From the NCBI RefSeq assembly GCF_014698035.1, contig NZ_JACJSF010000016.1, forward strand, positions 62,001-126,000: 64,000 nucleotides of DNA, in the 5' to 3' direction. This DNA is from Desmonostoc muscorum FACHB-395. Its GTDB lineage: Bacteria; Cyanobacteriota; Cyanobacteriia; Cyanobacteriales; Nostocaceae. The notes beneath the pieces were generated by a model that made no database searches, was not told the DNA's origin, and worked only from the letters and a program-made list of their open reading frames with translations. The position numbers were made by a program, and so were the translations under genes. Below, piece by piece: positions 54,686 to 63,994 of the stretch (position 1 is the first letter of the stretch; each line of letters opens with the position of its first letter).

Positions 54686-56533
54686 CTAGTCTCCAGTGCC
54701 ATGTCCTGAATTCTGAGTTGTTGCTTCTGATGGATCAGGCTGAGATTTTTTATACTTACCTGGATACTTGTGCTGAAAATAAGCTTCTAGCACTTGTAAA
54801 ACCATAGGTCCACAAATAGTACCGCCGTGTTCGCCAGAGTTTTCACCAAAAGCCACAACCACAATTTCCGGCTTATTACTAGGGGCATAAGCACCAAACC
54901 AAGTATGATTTGGGCGACCAACACCAGCTTCAGCAGTGCCACTCTTTCCAGAAGCTGGGGCAATTGTCGGCACGTCCAAGCGCTTACCAGTACCCTCACT
55001 CACTACCTTCCGCAGTCCATCGCGGAGAACTTTGATCGTTGTCGGCTTCATATTTAACGATTCTCGCCAACTTTTTGCTTCTTCATTGTCTTTGAGCAAA
55101 TGCGGCTGAACTCGATACCCGCCATTAGCAGGGACAGAAAACATAATCGCCGATTGTAGCGGTGTTACTTGTAAAGCGCCTTGACCAATTGACATATTAA
55201 TGGTGTCGCCTACAGTCCAAGGTGTCTTCAAAACTTTCTGCTTCCATATTTCATCTGGAACCAAGCCTTTTGATTCTTCGTTGGGAAATTCAATGCCAGT
55301 TTTTTGACCAAATCCATATTTGCGGCTCCATTGGATTAAAGTTGGGCCACCAACTTTTCTACCAACTTGATAGAAGAAAGTATCACTACTCATAGCCAGC
55401 GCTCGTGGAAATCCTAATGGCCCGAATCCGGCGTGGTTCCACTCACCAAAAGTCACCCCACCAACGGTAAGAGAACCAAAGGTCTGTAATATTGAGTCAG
55501 GAGAAAATTCACCTGATTCCAATCCGGCTGTCGTGGTGACAATTTTGAAAGTACTGGCAGGTGGAAAGGCACTCAAAGCCCGATTGACCAAGGGATGATC
55601 TTTACCTTGCAAGCTTTCCCAATCTTTCTGGGAGAGCTTTTGTTTTGAGAAGATATTCGGGTCAAAGGTGGGGTAAGATACTAGCGCTAAAACAGCACCG
55701 TTATTTGGATCAAGTGCTGCGATCGCACCTCGTTGATTTCCTAAAGCTTTTTCTGCTGCCTGTTGCACATCCAAATCTATGGTCAGATGCAAATCGTTAC
55801 CAGCTTTTGCCTGTTTTTCGCCCACAACTCGGATTGGTCTACCCGCACCATCTACTTCCACCTGCTGACCACCCCATTCGCCTCGTAGCACTTTCTCATA
55901 GGCTCTTTCCACCCCCATCTGACCGATTACATCCCCCAGCCGATAGCCTTCCTGCTTCTTATCCTTTAACTGGTCGGCGGTTAACTCTCGCGTATAGCCT
56001 AATACATGAGCCAATTGCTTCCCATGAGGATAATAACGTACAGAATCTGTATTAATTTCCACTTCTGGAAGTTCATTTTTATACTCCTTAAGTGCCGTGA
56101 TTTCTGCTTCATTGAGATCGCGAGCAATTCGGATGAGCGAAGAAGAATTAGCACCTGCTTGTTCTAATTTTTTTTCCATCTCATCTTGCGGGATGTTGAG
56201 AATTTGCGCTAGACGCGGGCCGACTACAGACCAAGAAGGCTTAGTATGTGCCATCGGCCACAAATATACAGAACTAGGATAGCGAGTACTGGCTAAAAGT
56301 TTACCGTTGCGGTCAAAAATATTACCCCGTTCCGGTTGTTTAGAAATCATCCGAATACGGTTTGCTTCGGCTCGTTCTCGGAGTTTTGGGCCTTCAACAA
56401 TTTGCAAATAGGCCAAACGAGCCTCAATCCCAGTGGTCATTAAGAGGGTAAATACGATTAAAAATATTGATTGGAAACCACGTCCTACTGTACGTGTATC
56501 TTTTTTGCTGCCAATTGATGGGAATAAAGACAT
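54686..56533 (-). CDS. mrdA: Penicillin-binding protein 2 (class B transpeptidase), copy 2
   Basis: ATG at 56533 (MSLFPSIGSKKDTRTVGRGF, 615 aa) aligns with the start of copy 1; an upstream ATG at 56575 is less likely. The same domains are present: one membrane helix (SIFLIVFTLLMTTG), dimerisation domain, SxxK (PPASTFKIVT), SSDTFFYQVG and KSGTA (ASGKSGTAEAG). Its C-terminus is longer, with SQPDPSEATTQNSGHGTGD. Differences cluster in the transpeptidase loops and tail, so the two copies may serve different cell types or growth modes. Confidence 0.94.
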   Translation of the reverse strand: MSLFPSIGSKKDTRTVGRGFQSIFLIVFTLLMTTGIEARLAYLQIVEGPKLRERAEANRIRMISKQPERGNIFDRNGKLLASTRYPSSVYLWPMAHTKPSWSVVGPRLAQILNIPQDEMEKKLEQAGANSSSLIRIARDLNEAEITALKEYKNELPEVEINTDSVRYYPHGKQLAHVLGYTRELTADQLKDKKQEGYRLGDVIGQMGVERAYEKVLRGEWGGQQVEVDGAGRPIRVVGEKQAKAGNDLHLTIDLDVQQAAEKALGNQRGAIAALDPNNGAVLALVSYPTFDPNIFSKQKLSQKDWESLQGKDHPLVNRALSAFPPASTFKIVTTTAGLESGEFSPDSILQTFGSLTVGGVTFGEWNHAGFGPLGFPRALAMSSDTFFYQVGRKVGGPTLIQWSRKYGFGQKTGIEFPNEESKGLVPDEIWKQKVLKTPWTVGDTINMSIGQGALQVTPLQSAIMFSVPANGGYRVQPHLLKDNEEAKSWRESLNMKPTTIKVLRDGLRKVVSEGTGKRLDVPTIAPASGKSGTAEAGVGRPNHTWFGAYAPSNKPEIVVVAFGENSGEHGGTICGPMVLQVLEAYFQHKYPGKYKKSQPDPSEATTQNSGHGTGD

Positions 56534-56735
56534 AAGACAAAGAATGATTCTAAGAGCGGTATTATCTGTATACAATTACCCTAAACTCATGCCCAAGACT
56601 GGGTATGAAAAAATCGGGCAAGTATATTCTTGAACAATTGTTTTTGGCGGATACAATAAACCAAAGTGTCAAATATAGTCTGCCCAATAGACTACTGACA
56701 AAGTTACGTAAGATCACGGCATTCTACTAAGGATT

Positions 56736-57863
56736 ATGGCTCAAATTGTCATGCAGAATCAGAGGGGGATAACAACTTTTCAGCCACTTGATGTTGAACT
56801 GCGTAACGTGTTCAAGTTTTTTAACCAAGAACCAGCAGTACACGGAATAGACTTGGATGTCAGACAAGGAGAATTTTTTAGTATTTTAGGCCCCTCCGGT
56901 TGTGGCAAAACAACAACACTACGCTTAATTGCTGGCTTTGAAATCGCTGATGCTGGCAAAGTGTTGATTCAGGGTCAGTCTATGACTAATGTGCCGCCTT
57001 ACCGCCGACCCGTCAATACTGTATTTCAAAGTTACGCTCTATTCAATCACTTGAATGTCTGGGATAACATCGCCTTTGGACTACGGTTAAAAAAAATCCA
57101 CAAATCGGAAATTGAAATTAGAGTTCAAGACGCTTTAAAGTTAGTGAAAATGGAAAGTTTGCGATCGCGCTTTCCTAGTCAACTTTCTGGTGGTCAACAG
57201 CAACGAGTCGCCTTAGCGAGGGCTTTAGTCAACCGTCCCACCGTCGTATTACTAGATGAACCTTTAGGGGCGCTAGATTTAAAACTACGTAAAGAAATGC
57301 AGGTTGAGTTATCAAATTTACACAAAGACTTAGGAGTAACCTTTGTGATGGTGACACACGACCAAGAAGAAGCATTATCTTTGAGCGATCGTATTGCCGT
57401 CATGAACCAAGGCAAAATCGAACAAGTTGGCACTCCCAGCCAAATTTACGAACGTCCCCAGACATCTTTTGTTGCTGATTTTATTGGCGATACTAATTTA
57501 TTTAGTGGTGAAATCGTAGCGGTAGACTCCTCTAGTATTAAAATTTCCACAAAAACAGGACTCTCAATTATCATTAACCGCGCTGAAGATACACCATCTC
57601 AATTATCACAAGCGGTAGTAGTGAGTGTGCGCCCAGAAAAAATACAGCTTTCGCTTTATCCACCCAATTTGCCAGCTAACTGCTTTGAAGGGCGGCTTAT
57701 TAATGTTATGTATTTGGGCACACACGTTAATTATGTTGTGGAATTAACAAATGGTATTAGCATAAATGTATTGCAACCTAATACTTTTGGTGCTTTACCA
57801 GACCGTGACACGCCAATCTACGCTTGGTGGGCAGAAAATGATTGTTTAGCTATTAATCAATAG
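56736..57863 (+). CDS. potA: ABC transporter ATPase, PotA-like (spermidine/putrescine)
   Basis: The 375-residue ATPase has Walker [14 protein letters not shown], a Q-loop [13 protein letters not shown], signature [15 protein letters not shown], Walker [13 protein letters not shown] and switch His [11 protein letters not shown]-terminal TOBE region (about 290-370, [14 protein letters not shown]) is of the CysA/PotA type. Polyamine import is the best guess. The permease and binding-protein genes are not adjacent, so it must pair with subunits encoded elsewhere. Confidence 0.85.
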   Translation: MAQIVMQNQRGITTFQPLDVELRNVFKFFNQEPAVHGIDLDVRQGEFFSILGPSGCGKTTTLRLIAGFEIADAGKVLIQGQSMTNVPPYRRPVNTVFQSYALFNHLNVWDNIAFGLRLKKIHKSEIEIRVQDALKLVKMESLRSRFPSQLSGGQQQRVALARALVNRPTVVLLDEPLGALDLKLRKEMQVELSNLHKDLGVTFVMVTHDQEEALSLSDRIAVMNQGKIEQVGTPSQIYERPQTSFVADFIGDTNLFSGEIVAVDSSSIKISTKTGLSIIINRAEDTPSQLSQAVVVSVRPEKIQLSLYPPNLPANCFEGRLINVMYLGTHVNYVVELTNGISINVLQPNTFGALPDRDTPIYAWWAENDCLAINQ

Positions 57864-58066
57864 TTATAATAATCTGCCTTCTATAAGAGTTATTTTTGAT
57901 TTTTGCGAAGCTAAGTGCAACTCAAAGAGCCTTTTTTCCCGTTGCCTCTTAAGCCAAATAATTATGGCTACGCCACGCTGGGCGAACAAAAATTAAAGCG
58001 CATTCCTATATAAAATTTAATAATGGAATAATAAATACCTTGACCCTGTACTAGGAATATTAACCC

Positions 58067-58516
58067 ATGTCAATTTTTAAAAGAGTTCCTTGGGTGTCCC
58101 TGGCGTTAGTACTGCTTAGTTACAGTACCTTGGGCTGGGTAATATCTGAAACACACGCTCCTGTGTTTGTGTGGGTGCTGACTGTGGTTGCAATCTTGCT
58201 TTTAATAGTGACGTTGACCACTCCTTGGCCGAAAATGACCTATTATCTCAGGATTTTGCTTAAATCAAACATCAGGTCTTTTGGCGTTGCTGTCTTAGCA
58301 GCTTTCTTATTTTTTCTGATGATTGCCTGGTTTCGGGTATTTCTTGATACTTTACTCATCATTTCGGCAACTATATTAGTCAGGATAGATTTCCAAAGAG
58401 CAGGACTTAAAGAAGAGCTAGCTTTTTTTACTGCATCTATCTTTTCATTGGCAGGTTTAGCTTTGGGTGCGCTAATTTACGAGTTAATATATTCCCACAT
58501 TCTCGTAAAGTTATGA
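58067..58516 (+). CDS. Four-helix membrane protein, unknown function
   Basis: This 149-residue protein has four hydrophobic segments (about 9-27, 30-48, 68-88, 115-140), separated by short basic loops (FKRVP, RILLKSN, RIDFQRAGLKEE). It has no cysteine or catalytic motif. It starts with a clear ATG and has membrane-protein composition throughout. I do not recognise a family. It stands alone between potA and the MlaE gene. Confidence 0.75.
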   Translation: MSIFKRVPWVSLALVLLSYSTLGWVISETHAPVFVWVLTVVAILLLIVTLTTPWPKMTYYLRILLKSNIRSFGVAVLAAFLFFLMIAWFRVFLDTLLIISATILVRIDFQRAGLKEELAFFTASIFSLAGLALGALIYELIYSHILVKL

Positions 58517-58695
58517 AGTATATTCAAAAAAACTAGGGATGTCTGTGATGGGCTGCATCAAAGCTTCAAAACTGATATTTCTTACCTAAAGATTTATAAA
58601 TGAAGGCAGGAGGCAGGAAGAAAACTGTACTTCCCTATGGGACGCTATGCGAATAGACAAGCTCTGCTACCACTAATTTTCCTGCCCTTCCCCCT

Positions 58696-59469
58696 TCAAA
58701 ATGCAGGCTGGTCAAATAGTAGTAGAGAAAGGAAAAAATCCATGATAAAAATGGATACCCAACTAGTAACAACCGCCTTTGTTGCCGATTCTCCTACTTC
58801 CTTAGCTCCCCCCTTAGTAGTTAAACCCCAACTACAGCCGATGACAGCAACCAGCAAACCAAAAATAAACCCTTTTAACAAAATAATAAACAAATCTGAT
58901 GGGTCTAAAAAATTTCTGACTGATTCTAAAAATGTTTCGGGAATAATTTTGTAAAAGTATGATCCGGCAAAAACTCCGCCGATAATCCCAGTAACTAAAG
59001 CCAAAATCGTCATCAAAGGCACCATCAAACAACAAGCAATTACTCTAGGAAGTACTAGATAATCAATGGGATCAGTTTTGAGCATATAAAGTGCATCAAT
59101 CTGCTCAGTTACCCGCATTGCACCTATTTCTGCTGCAAAAGCAGAACCCACTTGTCCTGCCATAATACTAGCGGTTAAAATTGGAGCTAATTCTCTACAA
59201 AAAGCTAAGGCAAAAGCACCTCCGACAGCATTTTCAGCCCCAAATCGGACTAATTCTCTTGCCGTCTGAATAGTAAAAATCATTCCTGCAAAACCGCTAA
59301 CTAGGAGAACTGGAGAGATAGAACAGGGCCCAGCAGTCACCAAATGTTGCATAATTTTGCGGTAGTAAGTTTTTCCCTGAATAAAATGTAGCCACACTTG
59401 ACCGAAAAGCAGCACTGCCGCACAACAGCGTGCAATATGAGATTGCTCAAAATTTGTTTTTAATCGCAA
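58696..59469 (-). CDS. mlaE: MlaE-family lipid ABC transporter permease
   Basis: The 257-residue permease has five to six helices. The MlaE core motifs include GFAGMIFTIQTARELVRFGA, then ALAFCRELAPILTASIMAGQ, VGSAFAAEIGAMRVTEQIDA and LPRVIACCLMVPLMTILA. It belongs to the Mla/Mce-type system that moves phospholipid or lipopolysaccharide-related lipids between inner and outer membranes. ATPase (MlaF) and MCE protein (MlaD) genes are not adjacent, as is usual in cyanobacteria. Confidence 0.94.
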   Translation of the reverse strand: MRLKTNFEQSHIARCCAAVLLFGQVWLHFIQGKTYYRKIMQHLVTAGPCSISPVLLVSGFAGMIFTIQTARELVRFGAENAVGGAFALAFCRELAPILTASIMAGQVGSAFAAEIGAMRVTEQIDALYMLKTDPIDYLVLPRVIACCLMVPLMTILALVTGIIGGVFAGSYFYKIIPETFLESVRNFLDPSDLFIILLKGFIFGLLVAVIGCSWGLTTKGGAKEVGESATKAVVTSWVSIFIMDFFLSLLLFDQPAF

Positions 59470-59761
59470 TTTTATCGTCCTTAAGACTGGCTTTTTTTTG
59501 CAAATTATTGTTATATCAATTCTTCAAAATAAGACTACAGACACAAATGCTGGAAACCCAGCTAGATGTAATCTGGCTTTCTCAATTACGTCGTAGACGC
59601 ACGAAGTCCGGCTTTTTGCAGGATATTACGAATTGGTCTTAGGGTATGGTACATGAACACCATCATGTTTGAGACTTTTCTGCTCAATACAAATTGTCTA
59701 TAGGACTCTCCTATAGCTGGTATTTTATTTTTACGGAGTTCCTAATGTTAAATGATTTTTT
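59470..59761. other. Intergenic region, no gene recognised
   Basis: AT-rich sequence with CGTAGACGC-type dispersed repeat near 59590. No reading frame with coding character is visible. Confidence 0.4.
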
Positions 59762-60091
59762 ATGAACAGGATAAAAGTAGGAATATTTATGTTGCTATTA
59801 ATACTAAGCTTATCCGTAGCACATCCAGCTTTTGCATCTGTATGCCGCAATTACGATTTCTACAACGGGCTACGCCAAAACCACCAGATTTGCATTCTCA
59901 GCATCAACCGAAGTGCTAAAAACTATTGGGAATACAGGGCAACCGTTAGTGTAGATGGAGTAAAAAGACCCACCGAGGTTTACAATTGCCGAGAACGAGT
60001 CAAGGTTCAACAAGGTAGAGGTGTTTTACCCTTTGAGCAAAAAGACCCTGGTGAAATGATATGTAGCTTTTTTAATTCTTCTCGGCGGTAA
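59762..60091 (+). CDS. Small exported protein, unknown function
   Basis: The 109-residue protein has a signal peptide (MNRIKVGIFMLLLILSLSVAHPAFA, cleavage after residue 25). The mature domain has four Cys (CRNYDFYNGL, HQICILSINRS, YNCRERVKV, MICSFFNSS), which could make two disulfide bonds. It is small, basic and periplasmic. I do not recognise the family. Its 3' end overlaps, in antisense, a possible 34-aa gene. Confidence 0.78.
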   Translation: MNRIKVGIFMLLLILSLSVAHPAFASVCRNYDFYNGLRQNHQICILSINRSAKNYWEYRATVSVDGVKRPTEVYNCRERVKVQQGRGVLPFEQKDPGEMICSFFNSSRR

Positions 60092-60176
60092 ACACGCGCC
60101 AGATAATAAAGACTGTAAAACCTAGATAGGTGAATACTGTTAACCATTCTTGCCAGCTACCAAATCCATTATTCAT
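60072..60176 (-). CDS. Possible 34-aa single-helix membrane protein
   Basis: The frame MNNGFGSWQEWLTVFTYLGF then TVFIIWRVFTAEKN is a neat one-helix protein with a charged tail, similar in style to small cyanobacterial membrane subunits. Its last 20 bases overlap the end of the convergent exported-protein gene. No strong ribosome-binding site is seen. I do not recognise a family. Confidence 0.42.
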   Translation of the reverse strand: MNNGFGSWQEWLTVFTYLGFTVFIIWRVFTAEKN

Positions 60177-60561
60177 CAGCAAAAGCCGGAAAATCAATAT
60201 TTCTCAATCCTACACTCTGGCGCTACCAGTCGGTTACTGCTTGGAAGAGAAAGGAAGACTACTCAAAAATTTTTAGCTAATTTTCCGAAATCGATAACAG
60301 TCAAGCGGTATCCCTAATCAGAGCATCGATTTTATACTGAACTTCTATAACTAACCTTTGGGCAATATAGCCCCATGTTTCAACTCAAAAACCCGTCCAT
60401 CATGGCCGGGTTTTTGATGTTGAGATTAATCAGACTTAGGGATGATTAATAGAAAAGATGTAGACTCAATAAGACTTGCAACAGAATAATGCAGAGCTAC
60501 AGAGAACGCAGATAAATAAGAATTTGAGAGATTTTTTGTGTAAGTTCTCAGTTGCCGTTGA
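60177..60561. other. Region upstream of the insertion sequence, with a terminator
   Basis: Apart from the hairpin at 60387-60415 there is no gene I can support. Sequence upstream of the hairpin (60290-60386) could be a small RNA, since no coding frame ends just before the terminator. Confidence 0.4.
60387..60415 (+). terminator. Strong hairpin terminator
   Basis: AAAAACCCG and CGGGTTTTT pair around TCCATCATGGC, which itself contains CCATCATGG. The T-run follows on the plus strand, the classic factor-independent form. No upstream plus-strand gene ends within 290 bases. Confidence 0.8.
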
Positions 60562-61916
60562 CTCATATCTTGCACCTGATAAAAACTATCAGTATTAACC
60601 AAGAAAAAGAAAATAAAAGTAACACCTAAAAATTTAGCTTCTACTTTGTATACTGATATAATAAATTACATTTAGTGTCAGGATATATACAAAAGACATA
60701 TATGAAGATGGGAATAATGTCATCTGCATAAAGATATTTTTATATGTTCGTAAAAAATGAGAGAAAAGGGCGTAGATAACATAAATAACAGCAAGAAATA
60801 TGCAAACCATTCTTGCCCACGCCCATACCCTAATGTATACGATTCTGGCATTGATGCCTAGTCGTTATCAACGAGACAACTTGGAAGCGATGCTAGGGCT
60901 ATTTCTGGCAGCAGATGGAAAACCTTTGCCACACTACAGCAAATCCAAATCCGAAAGCGCTTTAAGTAGATTTTTAAATACATATAAATGGCCTACTCGT
61001 AAGCTAATTCGTCATGTTCGTCAACAGGCGATTGAGCAAGTTAACAGTCATTGCCCATTGGGAAGAAAAGCATTTTTACAAGTAATAGTTGACCTAACAA
61101 CTTTAGAGAAATGTGGTCAGTTTAAAGCATTTAAAAATCTAATAACCGTTTACAACGGGAAACGAGGTTTGCATATAGTAGTCTTATATTTAGTAGTTGG
61201 ACAATGGCGTATCCCTTGGAATTTCCGTGTCTGGAGAGGTAAAGGGACGGCTAGTCCGTCTCAAATGGCATTACGAATGGTACGCCATTTACCCAAAGAT
61301 TTAACTACACGATTTCGGGTGAAAATTCTCGCTGATACTGCTTTTGGTACTAAAGATTTTATCAACAATATTCGGAAACTAAAATATCATGCTGTTATTG
61401 GTATTGGTTGTAATCGCAAGTTAGTTAATGGTTATCCAGTTAAACTTCTACATCATCGAGGGCAACAGGTTAGACTTGTTGGATTAGATTTTCCTGTCAC
61501 TCTTTCTTGGTATTACTTCAAACGCGATAATGGTAAGTTTGTTAAAAGATATGCCATCTCTACACAACCTCTTAAAGCTAGTACTATTTCCTGCTGGGGT
61601 AAGCGTCGTTGGAAAATTGAAGGTTGGTTTAAAACTGCTAAATATCGCTTTGGTTTAGATAGATTTGGACAAGGTACTCTTTTAGGAATTTATCGTTGGT
61701 TAGTCTTGTCTATTACTGCCTATTTATTAGCATATTGGACGTATCTTTCATCCTGTTTACCTGATTCTTTGGACTGGGGGCAAGCTGCTTTTCTTGCACT
61801 ATCTACTTTTTTACCTCATTTAGTCTTGTCTTTATTGCTACTAGATATTGAACGGCTTCGGCCCTTAGCACTTAGTCATGGAATTGACATTACTATTTCC
61901 AGGTGCAAGATATGAG
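60562..61916 (+). mobile_element. Complete insertion sequence (DDE, IS701/IS4-like) with 4-bp target duplication
   Basis: The element has inverted ends CTCATATCTTGCACCTG (60562-60578) and CAGGTGCAAGATATGAG (61900-61916). Both ends are flanked by TTGA (60558-60561 and 61917-61920), a 4-bp target duplication. Total length is 1,355 bp. The transposase stop codon lies inside the right inverted repeat. It is intact and possibly still mobile. The target appears intergenic. Confidence 0.92.
60800..61915 (+). CDS. DDE transposase (IS701/IS4-like)
   Basis: The 371-residue transposase has candidate catalytic acids in VDLTTLEK (first Asp), VKILADTAFGTKDF (second Asp) and RWKIEGWFKTAKYRFGLDRF (Glu, in a Y/R-W-x-I-E context, seven positions before Lys). 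This is the RNase-H fold of the IS4 supergroup, and the 4-bp target site suggests IS701. It is full length without stops. Its promoter should lie in the 238 bases between the left inverted repeat and ATG. Confidence 0.92.
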   Translation: MQTILAHAHTLMYTILALMPSRYQRDNLEAMLGLFLAADGKPLPHYSKSKSESALSRFLNTYKWPTRKLIRHVRQQAIEQVNSHCPLGRKAFLQVIVDLTTLEKCGQFKAFKNLITVYNGKRGLHIVVLYLVVGQWRIPWNFRVWRGKGTASPSQMALRMVRHLPKDLTTRFRVKILADTAFGTKDFINNIRKLKYHAVIGIGCNRKLVNGYPVKLLHHRGQQVRLVGLDFPVTLSWYYFKRDNGKFVKRYAISTQPLKASTISCWGKRRWKIEGWFKTAKYRFGLDRFGQGTLLGIYRWLVLSITAYLLAYWTYLSSCLPDSLDWGQAAFLALSTFLPHLVLSLLLLDIERLRPLALSHGIDITISRCKI

Positions 61917-62032
61917 TTGAGCAATTCAGCAGCACTTCTTGAAAATATCTGCGTATTAAATAAAACTATTATTCAGAAACTTTTAAGCAAATTTATCGGT
62001 CTGGTTCTCCAAATTCTGCAAAAATTTAGCCA

Positions 62033-63460
62033 ATGTCATCTTCTGCTCAAGGTATTCCCGGATTACCCGATTTGACGCATCCGATTGAGCTTGTTCAATT
62101 TGGAACCCAGGCGCTCAAAGCTTCACTGTTATTAGTATTTTTGATCGTAGCTTTAGGAGTTGCGATCGCACTGATAAGTTTTTCCCTCCGTCGCAGCCAG
62201 CCGGAACAGCTTATATTCATCGGTGAATGGGCTGTTGGCTATTCTCAACTGTTGCGCGGATTACAGCATTTAACTCTAGTATTAGTTCTGCTAATACCAG
62301 GATTTTTTCTCTGTTCAACTTTAAGCAATCGCTACCACTATTGGGAACAGGCAAAGGTGGCTCAAGTTGCTGAAAGTGTTGCAGGTGAAAAGCTCGAACA
62401 ACTTGCCCCCCAAGTTCGCTACTCTATTCAAGAGCCATACTCATATAACACTCAAGTTGGCAACAAAATAGTCAAGGTAAATGAGACAAGACAAATTAAC
62501 CGCTTCTTGAGCTTGGCTGGTTCGCAAATTCAAGTAAAGCTTGACCAAAGCGTAGATGTTCCAGGGCGTAGCTCAATTTATCGGGCAGATTATACTGCCG
62601 ATTATAAAGTGGTTAACAAACTCAAGGATATTAATAATTTTTTCTTTGAAGCACCGCCACCCAACGGCTACACACTTCTTTCTAGCTATAAAATCGAGCG
62701 TGACGGGACAAGATTGCAACAAATCAATCCAGAAGATTATGGTTTTCCCTTTCGGCTGCAACCGGGGGAAGAAACTACCTTTCGAGTCACCTATCAGGCT
62801 AGAGGGGGGCCTCGCTGGGTTTATAGTGCAGGGGGACAGATCCTATCTAACTTCCGCCTCATAGCAATTGCTAACTTTGCTCCCGCTAATTTTGCCAGTG
62901 GTATTGAACCTGACGATATTAAATCTGACGGACGTAGTACGCAATTTACTTGGAAATTTGACGAGAATGTTTCAGTCAAAAATCCATTTGGAGTGTTTAC
63001 CAACACCGAACCGATTCGTCATACGGGGGTAATTCCGCGTCTTTTATTGCTAGCACCAGCAATATTTTTGTGGTGGATTTTGTTGTTATATTTATCACTA
63101 CCAATGAGTTTCAAAAATGTTGCGATCGCTGGTAGTATTTTCTTTGCTTGTCTATTGATTTTGACCTATCTGGCTCGTGTCATCAATGCTCAGTTGGCTT
63201 GGATTTTAATTTCCATCATATTACTGTTTTTGACATGGGGATTGGGAGCTAGTCGCAGTGCTTCTTTGGCTGCTATTATCTGCACTATTGCTGGAGCAGT
63301 ATTACCAATTTTTGGATTATTAGTACCATTTAGCGGCCTCACCCTCAGCCTAGCGGGTTTGCTTTCAGCCGTTTGGCTAGCAGTTCGTCACTGGTATGGC
63401 TGGTACAGTTTGCATCCACAAGACCAAAGATTGCAGGCTCAGAAAAATGCTAAAGATTAG
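62033..63460 (+). CDS. Large membrane protein, unknown function
   Basis: The 475-residue protein has two N-terminal helices (about 30-50 and 78-98). A 210-residue periplasm-facing domain follows, beta-rich, with RYSIQEPYSYNTQVGNKIVK, YRADYTADYKVVNKL and PGEETTFRVTYQARGGPRWV. At least five helices in the last 150 residues complete it. The plan (helix-beta domain-helices) somewhat resembles CreD-like inner-membrane proteins but I see no diagnostic motif. It starts 112 bases downstream of the IS, which may affect its promoter. Confidence 0.78.
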   Translation: MSSSAQGIPGLPDLTHPIELVQFGTQALKASLLLVFLIVALGVAIALISFSLRRSQPEQLIFIGEWAVGYSQLLRGLQHLTLVLVLLIPGFFLCSTLSNRYHYWEQAKVAQVAESVAGEKLEQLAPQVRYSIQEPYSYNTQVGNKIVKVNETRQINRFLSLAGSQIQVKLDQSVDVPGRSSIYRADYTADYKVVNKLKDINNFFFEAPPPNGYTLLSSYKIERDGTRLQQINPEDYGFPFRLQPGEETTFRVTYQARGGPRWVYSAGGQILSNFRLIAIANFAPANFASGIEPDDIKSDGRSTQFTWKFDENVSVKNPFGVFTNTEPIRHTGVIPRLLLLAPAIFLWWILLLYLSLPMSFKNVAIAGSIFFACLLILTYLARVINAQLAWILISIILLFLTWGLGASRSASLAAIICTIAGAVLPIFGLLVPFSGLTLSLAGLLSAVWLAVRHWYGWYSLHPQDQRLQAQKNAKD

Positions 63461-63502
63461 TAGATTTCGCTATGATTAGCAAAGTTTTAGCACATAGCAT
63501 TT

Positions 63503-63610
63503 ATGGATAACGATTTACTGGCTTTCTTTGCAGGTGCTGGGTTACTCGTCCTCTATCTCATCTTTTCTGCATTGACTGAAATGGGAACTAAACTACCTTG
63601 GAAGAAATAA
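63503..63610 (+). CDS. 35-aa single-helix membrane protein
   Basis: MDNDLLAFFAGAGLLVLYLI then FSALTEMGTKLPWKK forms one transmembrane helix with a charged C-terminus. It starts 42 bases after the large membrane protein gene on the same strand, so the two could share a transcript. Length and layout resemble small photosystem or respiratory accessory peptides, but I cannot name it. Confidence 0.6.
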   Translation: MDNDLLAFFAGAGLLVLYLIFSALTEMGTKLPWKK

Positions 63611-63727
63611 GCTGATAGGGCGATAAAGTTACTAAAAAGTTACATTTTTCAACCTGATTGGGCTTGGAAAAAAGAATAAACATCCTTTAGGCTAAGTTAA
63701 TATACTTATTTTTCGAGAGCAAGCCAA

Positions 63728-63838
63728 ATGCGCGATCCACAAAAGAACCAGATTAAAATCGAGCCGGCAACCCTCGTATTAATTGTGTCCCTTCTAATAC
63801 TTTTGCCTTTACTGTTTGTTGGTTTTTTCTCGCAGTGA
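63728..63838 (+). CDS. 36-aa single-helix membrane protein
   Basis: MRDPQKNQIKIEPATLVLIV then SLLILLPLLFVGFFSQ has a basic cytoplasmic N-terminus and one C-terminal helix. Ribosome-binding site AGAGCAAG lies upstream, which is weak. It follows the 35-aa gene by 117 bases. It may be a small membrane subunit; no family is recognised. Confidence 0.6.
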   Translation: MRDPQKNQIKIEPATLVLIVSLLILLPLLFVGFFSQ

Positions 63839-63969
63839 GCTAGTGAGTAATACCAGATACAGCAGTTTTATTTTAGTCAATTTTTTTACGTAGACGCGGA
63901 GCGGCTTGCCGCAGGCTACCACAGAGGCGCAGAGGGCACTGAGAGAATAAAGAAATGCTTAACTGAACC

Positions 63970-63994
63970 AGCAATTCTCATAATGAGAATTGCT
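63970..63994. repeat. Perfect inverted repeat at the window end
   Basis: AGCAATTCTCAT and ATGAGAATTGCT pair around a single A, a 25-base palindrome following a dispersed GACGCGGAGCGGCTTGCCGC repeat (63894-63913). It could be a terminator stem or part of a dispersed repeat. Confidence 0.7.

Noticed and set aside
58637-58954. Plus-strand reading frame of 105 codons opposite the MlaE gene
   Set aside because: It is antisense to a well-supported permease and has no domain or ribosome-binding site.
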